The notes under the pieces were generated by a model that saw only the letters and a list, made by a program, of their open reading frames with translations, was not told where the DNA came from and did no database searches. DNA of 64,000 bases, taken from assembly GCA_947650365.1 (NCBI GenBank), contig OX393549.1, positions 96,263,514 through 96,327,513 of the forward strand, in the 5' to 3' direction. Source of the DNA: Chamaelirium japonicum (lineage: Eukaryota > Streptophyta > Magnoliopsida > Liliales > Melanthiaceae). Below, piece by piece: positions 23,378 to 38,426 of the stretch. The position numbers and the translations under genes were made by a program. How positions within the stretch are numbered: position 1 is the first letter of the stretch; every line of letters starts with the position of its first letter.

Positions 23378-23479
23378 CTGGATATTCATATGAAAGAACA
23401 CTACATTACATGCTGCATTTACATTTCTTGCTACTTTGCTAGGCATATGAGTTCTGAAGAAAAGAGAGAAAACCCATAC

Positions 23480-23604
23480 TTATCTTTCAACTCCCTAGGA
23501 TTATCAGGCCTGTCCCTTATATTTACAGGACTTTGTTTGTTTACAAAGACATCATGATTACGAATAATTTCACCAGGAGCAACAATTCCATCAGCATCCA
23601 GTAT
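23480..23604 (-). CDS. NRPC2: NRPC2 exon 9 of those visible
   Basis: It encodes LDADGIVAPGEIIRNHD followed by FVNKQSP, the NRPC2 block where the conserved DGxxxPGE motif occurs. It opens directly after the acceptor ACAG in phase 0, following exon 8, which lies 16.9 kb away in the gene. It ends two bases into a codon before a GTATGG donor. Confidence 0.94.
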
Positions 23605-24337
23605 CTGTATGGATCTTCCAATGAGATACCTCAATAATGACTTACAATTACTAGAAATATATACCAAATCAACATCAATATAAAACTGTATTTAGCATCA
23701 AATAGAAAACACAGCTTCTGATAAAGGCAAGTACCAGGTGATTGAATGTAATTCCTTTAGAACAACAACAAAAGTAATTTACCTACTAATACATTCTGAG
23801 AAATACAAGCTAAAGCTTTACAATTAAAAAAACTCCAGTATATTCCCAAATTATCGTATTCATGCATTCCGTTACAACAGACAGGGAGAGCTGGAATTTG
23901 ATTACTAATCAGTCAAACATGATACCTTGGAAGTGTTATCATCATTACTAGCATCACGACTGAAAATATTTTATTCGCTAATCTTAGCCTTCTAAAACTA
24001 CCTAATACAGGCTTCAAGATAACGCAAGGGATCTCAGTTAACGTCAGGACCAACAATATGATGAAATCAACGAAATAGCAGTGAAGAGAGCAGCAAAATG
24101 GTAGAAGCCACCAATAGAACAAGTTTATGACCTCTGTCACCAAAAACTCTGATTTTTTTAATAAGTCACGATTAAAACGTGACTTATTAAGTAAATGTTA
24201 ACAACACGACACTTTTCCGATTTTTTTAAAAGTAATGATTTGATAAAAAAATCATGATTTTCACGTTTTAATACCGATTTGCACATTTGAATCCCAAATA
24301 ATTGTGTTTTTATCCCAACATGAACTAATACAAAAAC

Positions 24338-25021
24338 CAAGGTTTGTTGTTTTTATTTTGGTTTCGGTATGGCCACTAGGATCGGTTTCGATCGTTTCGG
24401 TGGTTTTGGTTTTTTTTTTAATTTAAAATAATTACAAAATATAAAAATGATTTAAACTAATTACACCTGGTACCCACTTCATATTGGTCTTGTTTTTAAA
24501 AGGGTATGGCTTTTGCTTTAGCCCGATGATTTGTCAAAAAACTGTAAAATCATGATCCTGAATTTTGGCTAAGTCAGGAAGTAAAAAAGAGTTCTTGTTA
24601 AAGAAATTTTTTGTAGATTCAAAATATTTTACTGATTTGTAATATTTTTTCTGGTTTAAAATACTTTGAGGGTTTTCTTACACCGAGCTTTCTTTTTTAG
24701 CAAAATATTGTAGAGTCTGATTTTGTATAAGAACTGGAAAATTACATTTTGATTTCTTTGGATTTTGATTTTTCTGATATTTTTATTGAATCCAAATATG
24801 GGGTATTCACCATATTTGCTTATTTACATAAAATAACTTAAAGTAAATGGAGAACCTAAATGTCTTTATTTAAATGTTTTTATATAAATATGGATGTCAA
24901 GCTATACTGCTGAAAAACACCTTATCCTAAGCTGAGTTTCGAAAATCGAAACCTGAAGGGTTGCGGGACCGGTTCTGATCGAAACAGATTTGAAACGGAT
25001 TCGGCCGAACTCAAAACCTTG
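24338..25021. mobile_element. hAT-type element with CAAGGTTT ends (684 bp)
   Basis: The ends CAAGGTTTGTTG and, reversed, CAAGGTTTTGAG form inverted repeats. The flanks ACAAAAAC and CCAAAAAT match at six of eight positions. Both ends contain 'ggtttcgg' words. There is no coding capacity. Confidence 0.65.
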
Positions 25022-25147
25022 CCAAAAATCATTTGGAACATCTATATATAAATACATTTAAAAGTTCTACTGTTTGTTTTCGACTCTTTCCCAAATTTTT
25101 CCTGAATTTTCCTATTTCTCTTGAAGACTATTTTTTCCGGCCTTACG

Positions 25148-25285
25148 ACTTGGTAACTATGTTTATTAAGGCAATCACAAACGAAATAACATAAGCATTA
25201 AAAAAGCCACCATACAACTTGGTAACTATGTTTATTAAGGCAATCACAAACCAAATAACATAAGCATTAAAAAAGACACCATACG
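25148..25285. repeat. Tandem duplication, 69-bp unit, two copies
   Basis: 'acttggtaactatgtttatt...' is repeated head to tail at 25217 with about three differences. It is a recent local duplication in the intron. Confidence 0.9.
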
Positions 25286-25855
25286 AAACTACCAAGCATT
25301 CATATGTATACAATGGAGATTGAAAAGTGAGCTTACATTTGATGAAGTCCCTCTTATTATAAAGTGACAGCATCTTTTAGTCTAGAAACAAGGAACCATC
25401 CTACTAGGAAAAGGACTACGACTTAAATACTTTCTTCCTATCAACATTTCTTGGAATTTTCGATAATTTTTCTGTACCTGTGCTGCCGGTTTTCAAACAG
25501 AAGATGACTTTGAGCTTAAAATGAAAACTCAAGAAGAGGTGTCTGTGACTCATCGTGAATGGGACCCATTGGAGAAGTGGTTGAGACTCACCACGAGTAC
25601 AGACTTTTTTGGAGTCCGGACATTGTCTCTTCAATTTTATTTCCTAATGAAAAAGAAAAGTTTGCTCCTTTTATTTTTTGAAAAAATCAGAAGAAAACAA
25701 GGGAAAATCCAAAAATAATAATAATAATAAACATGTAGGACTAGGCTTGTCAATTAGGGCCTCCCGGAAGGGCACGCGGCTCGTCTAAGACTCGGTCCGA
25801 CCAATGCCCGTCCTGCCAGCGAGTCGGGCTTAGGCTGTGGTTTTCGGCCCGGCCT

Positions 25856-26441
<586 letters not shown>

Positions 26442-27194
26442 TGACGTGGCCACCACATGCTCGTTTTCCCTCTCGCCTTTATCTCTCTCCCTCTCCACAC
26501 ACGTGTACAACTATAAAAAGCCCGCCCCCAGAGAGATCAGTAGCGAAACCCACTGATATGCGAATCCGGCTTAAATGCAGAACCCCCGATCGAATCGTTC
26601 ACCCAATTGCAACGGACAGCTAATACGCACACCCATGACCCACTTAATTTGTGGTGATACCCTTCGTCGCAATCTGCTATCAGGTAGTTGTACGATACCC
26701 CTTTCTCCTCACTGTTATCCACTTCTCTCTCTCACTCTATTCTCGTCCGATCTCCCCCTCCAGTGGCACCTTGGCCTAGGCCTCCAGTCCGGAATCGAAA
26801 CCTCTGCCGGCGGGATCCAAACCCTACAACGACGACGGCCTTTGAGTTTAAGAAAGCACCCATTACAACCCTGCAATCGGGCTCTTCTCCTCCGTTATCG
26901 ACCTCCAACTCTCGATCATCCCATCGGCAACAAAGGAAAGATCCCCTCCATTCTCTTCGACCCTCGATCATCCGGTCGGCACAGACAACTGACCTCTCCA
27001 GCTGATCACGGTCGCATCATGACCTCCATAATTGATAAGCCCGGATCCGGCCCGGGCCGACAAAGGGCCAGACTAGGTCTTGTAGGTTTTAGGCCTGTAA
27101 GGGCCAAGGCCCGAGCCCGCCAATAAATATAAGGGCTGGGACCGGGCTTATATATACCCGGCCCGAGCCCGGCCCATTGACAGCCCTATTAGGA

Positions 27195-27392
27195 CTCATA
27201 AAATCAATTGAATGACTCAAAAGAACACATTTGTCCTTTGACTAATTACTCAGAGTCTCTAACTCGATTCTTGGCAAAGAAAAATTCAAAGAAAATAAAA
27301 GGACACCATTGACTCATAAAATTAATTGAATGACTTAAAACAACACAATGGTCCTTTGACTAATTACTCATAGTCTCTAACTCGATTATTTG
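27195..27392. repeat. Tandem duplication of about 120 bp
   Basis: 'gactcataaaatcaattgaatgact...tttgactaattactcagagtctctaactcgatt' recurs about 119 bp later at 27314 with scattered differences. Confidence 0.75.
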
Positions 27393-28150
27393 GCACTTCA
27401 AATTCCCTATGAGTGCTAATGCAGCACATATGATGCACAACAATTGTGGACCTTACAACCAATTAGAAGCTCTTATCTCATGACACATCAAATATGCATT
27501 GTGTCAACCTAGCATCAATTTTATTTTAGAACAACAAAATGGGATTCTAGGGGGGTGCATCCCCTTCATTAAAAGGTAACTAAATATACTACAATATGCC
27601 CCATTTACATCACTTCTCTACACGACCCCAGTGTCCCAAAACCCTACATAAGTGCAATGAAATAAAGGAAAAATAAAGGGAAAAAACAACCTAAAAACAA
27701 TAAACCCAGGCAACCGACCCTCCAAGGCTCTCCAATAGTCAAGATGCAAAGTTATAATCGACCTATCTAGCATACTCACTTCTTAGATGAAGCAAGGTGT
27801 GCAGTTTCAGCTGAAACTGATCCATTTCGGATCGGTTTCCATCGGAACCACACCCAATCCACTCGAAAATCGGTGGTTTTGGCCGATCCCCCCCTCTGCC
27901 TGGTTTTAGTCCATAGGAGACAAAGAGAAGAGAAAAATAACGTACCTGGCATGCGCTTACACTGCCGCCTGATCGTTTTCTCCACCTCGCAGGCTCTTCG
28001 AATCTCTCTCTCTCTTTCTCTCTCACGCGCGCACACCACTCTGCCCTGAGTCGGGCTCGGGGTGGGCTTTAGGGTATCTGAGAGACTATCTGAGCCTCTT
28101 TTTCGATCTTTTAAAAGGTGAGGTGGCAGGCCACAATTCAGTAAGTTATA
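27393..28150. other. Intron sequence, unassigned
   Basis: The stretch 27775-28080 has 'ggatcggtttccatcggaacc' words like the hAT termini seen elsewhere, and short CT repeats at 28004-28022. No boundaries could be set. Confidence 0.35.
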
Positions 28151-29005
28151 AGTTATACCTAATATTTTAGTTATAACGCTCCTCCCTTGGTAAATAGTGA
28201 ACTTGCTTTCTTCCACTAACGACCTCAAGGTGAAGTCTGAGAGTCGAGTGCTCTGTCTGGAGAGGATTCCGTGTCCTTGACTATCTTCACAGAAGAGTTG
28301 AGGGGTTCTCGTAGTCAAAGAAGAGATCATGTGGAAACAAACATCTAGATAAAAATAGGTGAAGTTGGTCGATGCTAACACGCCCTACTTTCATCGCTTG
28401 GCAAACAAAGATGGCGAGTGAACAAGCTCGACATCTTGCGGATAGTACACATTGATTTATCTAGCCGTTCGAAGATTCTTGGAGGGACCACAAACCACTT
28501 CCAGATTTACTTCCAAGAGCTCCCGATGTCTTCTCTTCTAGATTCGGAGGGTCTTCCCCTTCGAAAACTTGCAGTAGAGGCGGATCTAAATGGCCCTTTC
28601 TCGATTGATGACATTAAGAAGGCAGTGTTTGATATGAGAGGAGACAGAGCCCCGGGCCCTGATGGGTTCCCCATGTTTTTCTTCCAACACTTTTGGGACT
28701 TTATCAGCCACGATGTGTGCAAACTAATTAATGTTTTTTTCACAAGTGACGCCAGCCTCAACTACTCTCTCTTGGTCTTGGTGCCAAAATCTTTAGGATC
28801 TTCATTCTCAATTTCGTCCGATCAACCTATCTAAATGTATTTACATCGTTACAAAGATCTTAGCAAACAGGCTTGCCCCGGTCATGAACTCTATCATTAG
28901 CCCAACTCAATCGGCTTTCATCAAACACAGACTTATTCCTGACAGCGTAGCTTCTGTCCAGGAAGTGATCTATCACTTGAAGGACCCTAAGAAGGAAGGA
29001 GTGCT

Positions 29006-29978
<973 letters not shown>

Positions 29979-31525
29979 GGAGTGCTGTTGAAGCTCGATT
30001 TTGAGAAAGCTTTTGATAGGCTGCATTAGGCCTTCATCCCCGACACCTTGAAGGTGAAAGGTTTCTCTCAGAAATGGCTACGGTGGATTCTTGCCTTACT
30101 TTCTACTTCGAAGATCTCTTGTCTGTTGAATGGGGCCCCTGGTAGCCAATTCTTGATGAAGAAAGGTTTGAAGCAAGGTTGCACACTATCCCCCTTTCCC
30201 TTCAGTCTTACTGTAGTCACTTTTGATGCCATCATCCAAAAAGTTGTCGATCGAGAACTCCTATCGAGTGCAAGAGGTAACTCTTGGTCTGTCTCGAATC
30301 GTCATTTCGCTGATGATACCATTTTGTTCTACTAAGCTAAGAAGGAGCAGGTTGCGGCACTTAAGATCATCCTCTATGGTCTCGAATTTTGCTCGGACCT
30401 CCGCATCAACTTTGCTAAATCCTACTCTATTATGAAGACCCTAACCCATCCTTAGGCGCCTCACTGGCTACTATTCTGAACTGCAAGCAAGATTCACTCC
30501 CCATTAAATACCTTGGTTTACCGTTTACCAGTTTCCAAATCTAAGCACTCGAAACTAGAATGGCATAAAATTATTGAACAGGTGGAGCACAGGTATGTGG
30601 GATGGAAGGCAATCAACTTTCTATGGGAGTCCGTCCAACATTAGTCAACCCAGTTATGTCTTTTATTCCGTCTTCCTATCTAGCCATTTACTTTATCCCT
30701 TTCTGGGTTGCCAAGATGATTGATGGCATTAAATGTGGAACAGTTTGCAAGTCCAAAGACCAAGGGGGACTGGGAGTCTTAAACGTGAGACTTTAATACC
30801 GCTCTATTGAGTGAATGGTGGTGGCGCCTACAACACAATCAAGGGGACATTTGGTCCAGCGTGATGAGAGAAAGGTACTTTAGAAGGTTCTCCCCCTTAC
30901 AATGCCGAAGCAAGAGGATTGGCAAGATCTCCCCATTTTGGAAAGGGGTCCGGAGTATCATGGAACCCTTTAAATGTAGTACCAAACTAGTATTAAGGGA
31001 CGGGAGGAATATTAAATTCTGGACGAACCAATTGGTTGGAGACATCAGCCTGGCAACCCTCTTTTATGACCTCTTCGAGATTGCATGGGATCAAAATACC
31101 AATGTTCGCTCTCAAGTCACATTTACCTCAAGATCCCCCTCTTGGTCGGTTTGATTCCGCAAAACCATTCCGATCAACTTATTATCTTCTCAATTGCAAG
31201 AGCTGCAGTCCGTCCTTAAGTCCTTCCCGGTATCCTCCTCTCGCAATTCTTCTTCCTAGAAGTGGACCTCATCGGGCACATTCACAGTTAGCTCCTTCTA
31301 CCACAACATCAATAAGGTAGGGATTGTTTTCCTGATTGCCTCCCACCTCTGGAGGTCCCCAAACCCAATAAATTGCAGAATCTTTATGTGACTTGCTCTG
31401 AAAGAGACTTATCACAAAAGTACACTTACATCCTATGTGGTGGGGAAGGGAGACCATTGATCACCTGCTGCTTCACTGCTCCTACTGCAAATCCATCTAC
31501 TAGTTTTTCTGAGTTTTAAACCCTG

Positions 31526-32262
31526 TAGTCAAGGTGTCGCCTAGGCGACCACCTAGGCCTTTTTGGGCCCGGTCGCCTAGGCCAAAACCTAGGCGAGCAA
31601 CCTATATAAAAAAGGATCTTTTTGAATATTTTTTTTTGTTTTTCTCTCTTCTTTTGTTTCCTTTGCCAATGTATGTATGACCCATATACTTAAATACCAT
31701 TTTATATGTCGTTCTTCTTGGCTATTTATTTATATATCCTAAGTTAGAGATTATTTCATGTTCTTTTTACTAAGGTTAAGGTTAATGTTATTGTTTATAG
31801 AATTTTTTTTCTTTTTAAATTATCTTAAAAAAGGGTTTTTTTGAATATTTTTTTTTTGTTTTTCTCTCTTCTTTTGTTTCCTTTTCCAATGTATGTATGA
31901 CCCATATACTTAAATACCATTTTATATGTCTTTTCTTAGCTATTTATTTATATATACAAAGTTAGAGTTTATTTCATGTTCTTTTTACTAAGGTTAAGGT
32001 TAATGTTATTGTTTGCTTATATTTTTTTTTCTTTTTGAATTATCCTACTATATTCATGTGATTATCCACTCTAATGCTTATATTTCTCCAACTTTAGGGT
32101 TGTGCTAAATATTTAGGGTTTGTTTATTATGCTTGAATTGTTTTAAAATGAATTTTAGGGACCTAGGGTTTTAATGTTATGACTTCTTAATAGTAATATA
32201 GTTTGATTCATTGATTGTTACATGTTGATGATGCATGACATAAATGATTTTATGTATTCTCG
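31526..32262. repeat. Probable hAT-type arm plus two-copy tandem repeat (about 220-bp unit)
   Basis: It begins with CCTGTAGTCAAGGTGTCGCC, like the ends of the GAGGCG element, and contains foldable 'cgcctaggcgaccacctagg' arms. Then a unit starting 'tttttgaatattttttttt' at about 31618 recurs at about 31838 (with 'ccaatgtatgtatgacccat' in both). No matching right end was found, probably because the LINE at 32263 cut it. Confidence 0.6.
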
Positions 32263-34022
32263 CAGTTGACGCTTTTGATGCTATCTTACTGCAGGCGAAT
32301 GCCAGAAACCTTATCCGAGGTATCCGAGATAATTCTTGGCACATATCGAATCTCCATTTTGCTGACGATACTATCCTCTTCTGTGAAGCGAAGCTTGAGC
32401 AGGTAGCAGTGCTGAAGATCATTTTATATGCGCTAGAGTTTTGCTCAGGCCTGCGAATTAATTTCAACAAGAGCTCTATTTTCTATGTGGGTCCCTCAGA
32501 CGATATTGGCACTAGAGCTTCCTTGCTTCTGAATTGCAAATTGGATGTGCTTCCAATGAAGTATTTGGGCCTTCCTATCAACAACAAATCCATCTCTAGG
32601 GCGCAGTGGTCTAAAGTTGTTGAGAAAGTGGAATTACGCCTCTCGAGCTGGAAGAGCAGACATCTTTCTCTTGGCGGCCGTCTTTGTCTGGTTAACTCTG
32701 TTCTCTCCACCATTCCGTCTTACTACCTGGCTTTCTACTTCGTCCCTTCGTGGGTAATTAGGAAGATCGACAGCATCCGAAGCCATTTCCTTTGGAAAGG
32801 AGCGGATGGTTCCTCAGGATCCTACCATCTTGTTAAGTGGGGAGTAGCCTGTAAATCCAAATCTCAAGGAGGATTAGGGATTCTAAATTTAAGAGACTTC
32901 AACCAAGCGCTACTGGGGAAATGGTGGTGGAGACTGCAAAATGACCATGGCGATCACTGGTCGAACATCATCAGAGATCGTTACTTTAGACGGTTTTCCC
33001 CTCTTCAAGCCAGGAGCCGTAGATCTGGTAAGATCTCTCCCTTCTGGAAGGGTATTTGTAGAGTTGGGACGACATTCCATTGCGGTACTAAGCTGGTATT
33101 AGGGGATGGAAGAAACATTAAATTCTGGTTAGATCAATGGGTCGGAGACATCAAACTAGCTTCTCTTTTTGCTGACCTTTTTGACCTGGCATGGGACCAT
33201 AATGCATCGGTCCGCTCCCAGGTTTCTCGAGCTCAGGGAGACTTCTCTTAGTCTGTGAAATTCAGGCGGAACCTCAACTCTACCCTGCAGAATCAGCTTG
33301 CAGATCTCTATCAGATCCTCTCCTCCTTCACTCTTACTCATGATAGAGATTCCTCAGCGTGAAAATGGGAAGCCTCTGGTGCCTTCTCGGTCCGATCATT
33401 CTACCGTTTCTTTAATGTAGGAGGGTTAATTTGTCCGATTGCTTCTCACCTTTGGAAATCGCCGGCTCCTCTCAAGACTAGGATCTTCATGTGGTTGGCA
33501 ATAAAAGAGAGGATTCTCACCCGAGTCAATCTTCGTCAGCGAAATAATCCTAATGTCCTGGATTTCTCCTGCCCACTCTGCCATTCGCATCGAGAGGACG
33601 TCGACCATCTGTTTCTTCGTTGTTCCTACTCTTGTAAGCTGTGGAGAATGCTCAAGCATAGATTTCTTATCAAGGGTCATCCAGGATCTATTCGTTCCTT
33701 GTGGACTATTTGGCGCACTAAGAGGATCAACAACAAACTTAGATCGACTTGGGATCTTCTAGTTATTGGTCTCTGTTGGTGCATATGGAGAGAGAGGAAT
33801 GCTAGAGTCTTCTCCAGAGTAGAGCTAGCTATAGCGGAAGTCTGGGAGAAGTTCAAGAGGATGATTCAGACCTGGTCCATACCTCTCTCTCCAAAGCAAT
33901 CGGGAGATATTCTTCCCCTCCTTTGTAATCTGTAACCTCCTTTCTTTTTTTAATAATATAGCTTGGGGTACGGCTTAACCCCATCCTCTCCTTCTCGGAG
34001 AAGAATTTCTCAAAAAAAAAAA
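32263..34022 (+). mobile_element. 5'-truncated L1 LINE copy with poly-A tail
   Basis: It starts abruptly within the reverse transcriptase (AFDAILLQAN), runs through HFADDTILFCEAK and LPMKYLGLPINNKS, then the WWWRLQNDHGDHWSN block, and on to the zinc-ribbon-like region (FSCPLCHSHREDVDHLFLRC, about 33565-33640) near the ORF2 C-terminus. The frame 32244-33251 is open for 335 codons and a second open frame covers 33489-33935. It ends with 'gtacggcttaaccccatcctctcc' and a 12-base poly-A. It is better preserved, hence younger, than its neighbour at 28150. The structure is typical of incomplete target-primed reverse transcription. Confidence 0.88.
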
Positions 34023-34027
34023 GATAT

Positions 34028-34520
34028 TCTCTCCACCATATGCATTCTCTCTCGTTAACATGCATTTCTTTTCATAACACATTTTTTCTTCATAACAAAT
34101 ATTATCTCTTTATAACACACAAATTACCCCTAGTATGTATATTTTCTTTGCCCAACATGTATTCTCTCTACACCATATACTCTCCCTCTACAACATATAT
34201 TCTACCTCACAATGTATTCCCTCAACAATGTATATTCTCTATACAACATACAATCTCTCTACAACATATATTTAGGATAAACATATATTATCCCTGCCCA
34301 TAAATTCTCTCTCTACAACATGCATTGCCTGTACATATATTCCCCCTCTGGATCATACATTCTCTCTACAACATACATTCTCTCTCCGAAACAAATATCT
34401 CACTACAACATATGGTCTCTCTACAATATATTCTCTGCAACACTCTCACTCTATAACCTGCATTACCGCTACAACATATATTCCCTCTTTGCATCACATA
34501 CTCTCTACAACATACATTGC
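34028..34520. repeat. Degenerate minisatellite-like sequence
   Basis: Roughly 20-bp units of the type 'attctctctacaacatat' recur more than fifteen times with many changes. A short similar stretch recurs at 35080-35110. Confidence 0.7.
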
Positions 34521-35118
34521 ACAAATACTAACTAGGATGAATAACATTTTTATATTTTACTCAATGACTTTTGTGCATATTGGGCTTTTGAATACTTATT
34601 TTGGTATGCTGTTACGTGGATATTTCTGTAGCTTTGCTAATGAATCTGAATTTGGATGTGGAAGTTGTTTTTGGGGATAGCTTGTTGCTTAATAATAATA
34701 TATTTGCATTACTAAATTATTAATATCATTTTATCTTCATTCCTCAAAAATAATATAATATTTTCTTCAACAGACCAAAAAGATTAGGAAAATTTTATTA
34801 TATGAAATCACTATACATTATTCTAATTTTTAACCCTCGAAGTTCATACATTTTTTTCGACTTTGTTGATTTCAAAATTTCACCATAGCGATTAAATTGC
34901 AAACCCGATTTTTTTCCTAATTTTCCCACTTGTTATTAAGATTTTTTTTTGATGATTTTCACAAGCTTAACATGAGCCGAATTATTGTCGAACCCGAACT
35001 TAGTGATTGTATACATCATAAATTCTCTCCAATAATATCAATTTAAAATAGTCTCCAAATTCTTTTTATACATATTCTCTCTATAACGTACATTCTCTCT
35101 TTACAAAGTACATTTTCA
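34521..35118. other. AT-rich intron sequence
   Basis: No element or coding similarity was recognised. Confidence 0.5.
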
Positions 35119-35479
35119 CCAGCCAAGGATTAAAATATCTACCGGTACAAACCATACCGGTCGGTTCAAACCGGGAACCGGACTGAACCAAACAAGTATT
35201 TACCTAATACCAGCCGCGAAGAATAAATCATCTGGTTCAGTCCGGTTCAAACCAGGTACCGGACTGAACCGCACCAAATATCGGTTTGAATCGGCCGATT
35301 TAAACCGACGGATAGTATTTAGCATGGGTTTAGAGGTTTTTTTCATTCTGATTGTATTTTTTGGTGCCTATTTCTTCATTCCCACATGAGATGAAGCTCC
35401 AAACAAGCTAGATTTGCAAGATTTAAAGCCAAAAACTCAATTTTGAAGATCAACATCACATTTGAAAGTAGTTTTCATC

Positions 35480-35823
35480 ATTATTTTATTTTTCTTTTGT
35501 TTTGTTGCATTTTTTTTCAAAAAAAACCAAATAATTATGGTCAAATTGTTGATATTGGCTAGATTTAACCTTTGAATAACATCAAAGCTTAGATATATAA
35601 GATTTGAAGCATCACCTCCAAATTTGCATGATCGATTCATCTAAATTTGGAGGGCTTTCATTTCTCTTTTGTTTTGTTGCATTTTTTTTGAAAAAAACAA
35701 ATAATTATCGTGAAATTATTGATATGGGCCAGATCAAACCTTTGAATAACATCAAAGTTTAGATCTATAAGATTTGAAGCATCATCTCCAAATTTGCATG
35801 ATCGGTTCATGGATATTTGGGGG
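35480..35823. repeat. Tandem duplication, about 172-bp unit, two copies
   Basis: 'cttttgttttgttgcat...aagatttgaagcatca...ccaaatttgcatgatcg' is repeated head to tail with about 10% difference. Confidence 0.85.
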
Positions 35824-35926
35824 TTTTGCTAATTTTAACAAGCCAATATCAAATTTAAACTAAATTTTCACTAAGAATGCATAAACATGAGTAAAACAAT
35901 TTTTTATATGCATAAATTTTTATTTT

Positions 35927-37115
35927 TGATGCATGCAGGGTTCTTAGAATAACACGAGTGCTGATTTTAAATGATTAAAGATAAATTTATGCACTTAATT
36001 ATTCAAATTTCAGTAAGGATAAAGAGAATTAATCATCATCCGATCATACCCAAACAAGTTTACTTAAGTGAAGCGATAAAACTTGCATGAGAACAATTAA
36101 TTCCAGATTTAATAGATAAGTTCCAGCAATACGTTGCCTAACGATATCTGAAACACAAGCCATAATCTCAAAGAAAACGCAAATCTAAACGATAGAAAAC
36201 CTAATGAATAAGATCCTTTAGAAGCCAAGTACTTTGAACCCTAAATAAAATCAGCAATACGCCATATTAGAAAGATGTTTATCACATGAAAATATCGAGG
36301 GACGATTCAAACCATGCTTTCGTCAATGCCGCCCAGGATCAAGGGCTCCGTTGTTGTAGATGAATGGGCGGAATAGGTGTGGTCCGGACGAGGGATAAAG
36401 AAGCTGAGATGATTTGATCGTGAAGAATAAAGGATCTCCGCGTCGATCTTCCGCGAAGTCGTAGACGAGAATGTGGCGATAAGGAAGAAGTTTACGAAAA
36501 GAGGAAGAAGACTAGAGGCAAGATGATCCATCGTATGAGACTCCAAATAAGCGAACCCATTTCTCCGTTCTAGGGTTTCAATGCATCATCAATCCATCCT
36601 CGATATTAGGGTTTGTAGGGGGTTTTATAGAAAAAGAAAATAAAAAAAAAAAGAAAAGAGAGGAGATGCCGCACGGATGAGCGAAAGGAGAGGAAGTTGG
36701 GCATGGATCTCGAGGGGGGCTGTCGTGTGGGTATTGCCGCGAGAAGAGAGAACGGGAGATGGGAGCGGCATATGGCTTTTTAGGGGTTCTTTAGACAGTT
36801 TAGATCTCATCCATTGAGATTTTATCTCATTTAAAGATCCTACGACAACTAATCAAACACAGAAATAAGTCAGTTCCGCATTCGATGACTCGAACCGGAT
36901 GCGAACATGGCTCGGACCTACTCAAACAAGAAATAAAACATAAATAACTCAAGATTTGTCAGTCGGATCGACATGAAGTACAAACCAAAATCATAGATAA
37001 TCGAAATAGCTCTCCAATGATACAAACCGATCGGCGATCGGCCTCCTGGATCTCCGTAGGAAATCAAAATAACCATCAGCTATAGAAATCTGCACATCAA
37101 AGCTCGTCTGCATTA
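35927..37115 (-). repeat. Solo LTR of the E2 family, minus strand (about 1,190 bp)
   Basis: Reverse-complement similarity to the 1,238-bp LTR of E2 is clear along its length, for example 'ctcatccattgagattttatctca' and 'cgtcgatcttccgcgaag'. Its ends are TGATG...CTGCATTA on the plus strand. The flanks ATTTT and ATTAT match at four of five positions. No internal region accompanies it, so it probably arose by LTR-LTR recombination. It is much older than E2. Confidence 0.75.
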
Positions 37116-37484
37116 ATTATTTTTTTATTGGTTATAAATTAAGACTTACATACTTAAATATATGTAAAATACCTTGATTCTTGAATGTTTGAGTATTTTT
37201 CAGGAAAATGGTGCGAGAGTATAATCCAGCGTAGGCCCATGGGGAGGTAGTTGCGGATTTGAGGCACTAGGTTAAGTGCAAGTATTGTGCAAAGGTGCTC
37301 AATAGAGGGATCACGAGGCTGAAAGAGCACTTGGCACATAAAAAAGGCCAAGTAGTTACATGCCTTAATGTACCCGATGTTAATAGAGAAATGTAAGCAC
37401 TGCTTGACTGTGGAAAACAAAAGAAAGAACAGAAGAAAACTAGCAGAAGACAGAAGCTAGATGCATATAGAGATAAGATCTGGG

Positions 37485-38426
37485 CAAGGTTCAAAATCTT
37501 GAAATAAATCGCGAAATATATCGATTTTAAGAAACCTCGACACGAAATTTCATATGCTATATCGGATGGAATGGGATTCACGAGATTATCGCACGATATA
37601 TTTGTTGGCGCGAAATATCGCGATTTCTCATCTGCCAAAAGACACCGAGACACATAAATTTCATGGAAATTTCAGTAGAATTCGCAAAATTTCGAGAAAT
37701 TTTGACATTCTAGCACCTAAATATTGGGACTGACTGGTTATAAAAGGGGACTTGGGGGCCTGGTTCTCAGCAACTACCCCCTCATTTACTTTAAGTTATT
37801 ATATATAAATAAGCAAATACCCCCCATTTGATTTCAATAAAAATATCAAAAAATACAAAACCAAATGAATCAAAAAGTATACTTTCAGTTTTAGTAGAAG
37901 AAAACAGTTTTTTCGGTTTTTATTAAAATTTGTATATTGAGAAAAGCGGTTAAATCAACTCCTTCTTAGCTCAAAAAATTCCACAAGATGTAGAACTACA
38001 TATACATCTAGAAAACCACGGTCCGTCAACGAAAATTTTGAATGAATAAAATTTTTTCTTTATAAAAACTCATTTTTCCAGACTTTGTAAAAAAACAGTG
38101 TTTCGCATTTTAGCATAATTTTTGCACGATTTCAAACTTGCATTACTTTCTTGTTTTAAGTCTGTTTTCAAAATCGTTTGAAGCATTATTTTAACAATAA
38201 ACTAATCTTTATTTTGAAAATAATCTTATCCACAAAAAAGATTAAAAACCATTAAAAATTGTGTATATATACTTGGTTTATGACTATCCAGATATTCACT
38301 GAAAAATTCCAGTAAAAAAATCAATATTTTCACCATTTCTATAAAATCATAATATTTCCACACTGTCGAAATATTTCCATATCCAGAGTGTCGAAATAAT
38401 GACCAAAATGAAAATTTTGAACCTTG
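37485..38426. mobile_element. Non-autonomous hAT element, family CAAGGTTC-A (942 bp)
   Basis: The perfect 8-bp duplication GATCTGGG flanks it (37477-37484 and 38427-38434). The ends CAAGGTTCAAAATCTTG and, reversed, CAAGGTTCAAAATTTTC form inverted repeats. The left third is full of 'aaatatcgcga' words. A second member lies at 46041-47086 in the opposite orientation. Confidence 0.9.

Noticed and set aside
26575-27126. 183-codon frame in the hAT-type composite
   Set aside because: No recognisable motif, GC-rich with overlapping frames on both strands. Likely chance.
28418-28834. 138-codon frame as a separate gene
   Set aside because: It is the reverse-transcriptase entry region of an L1 LINE.
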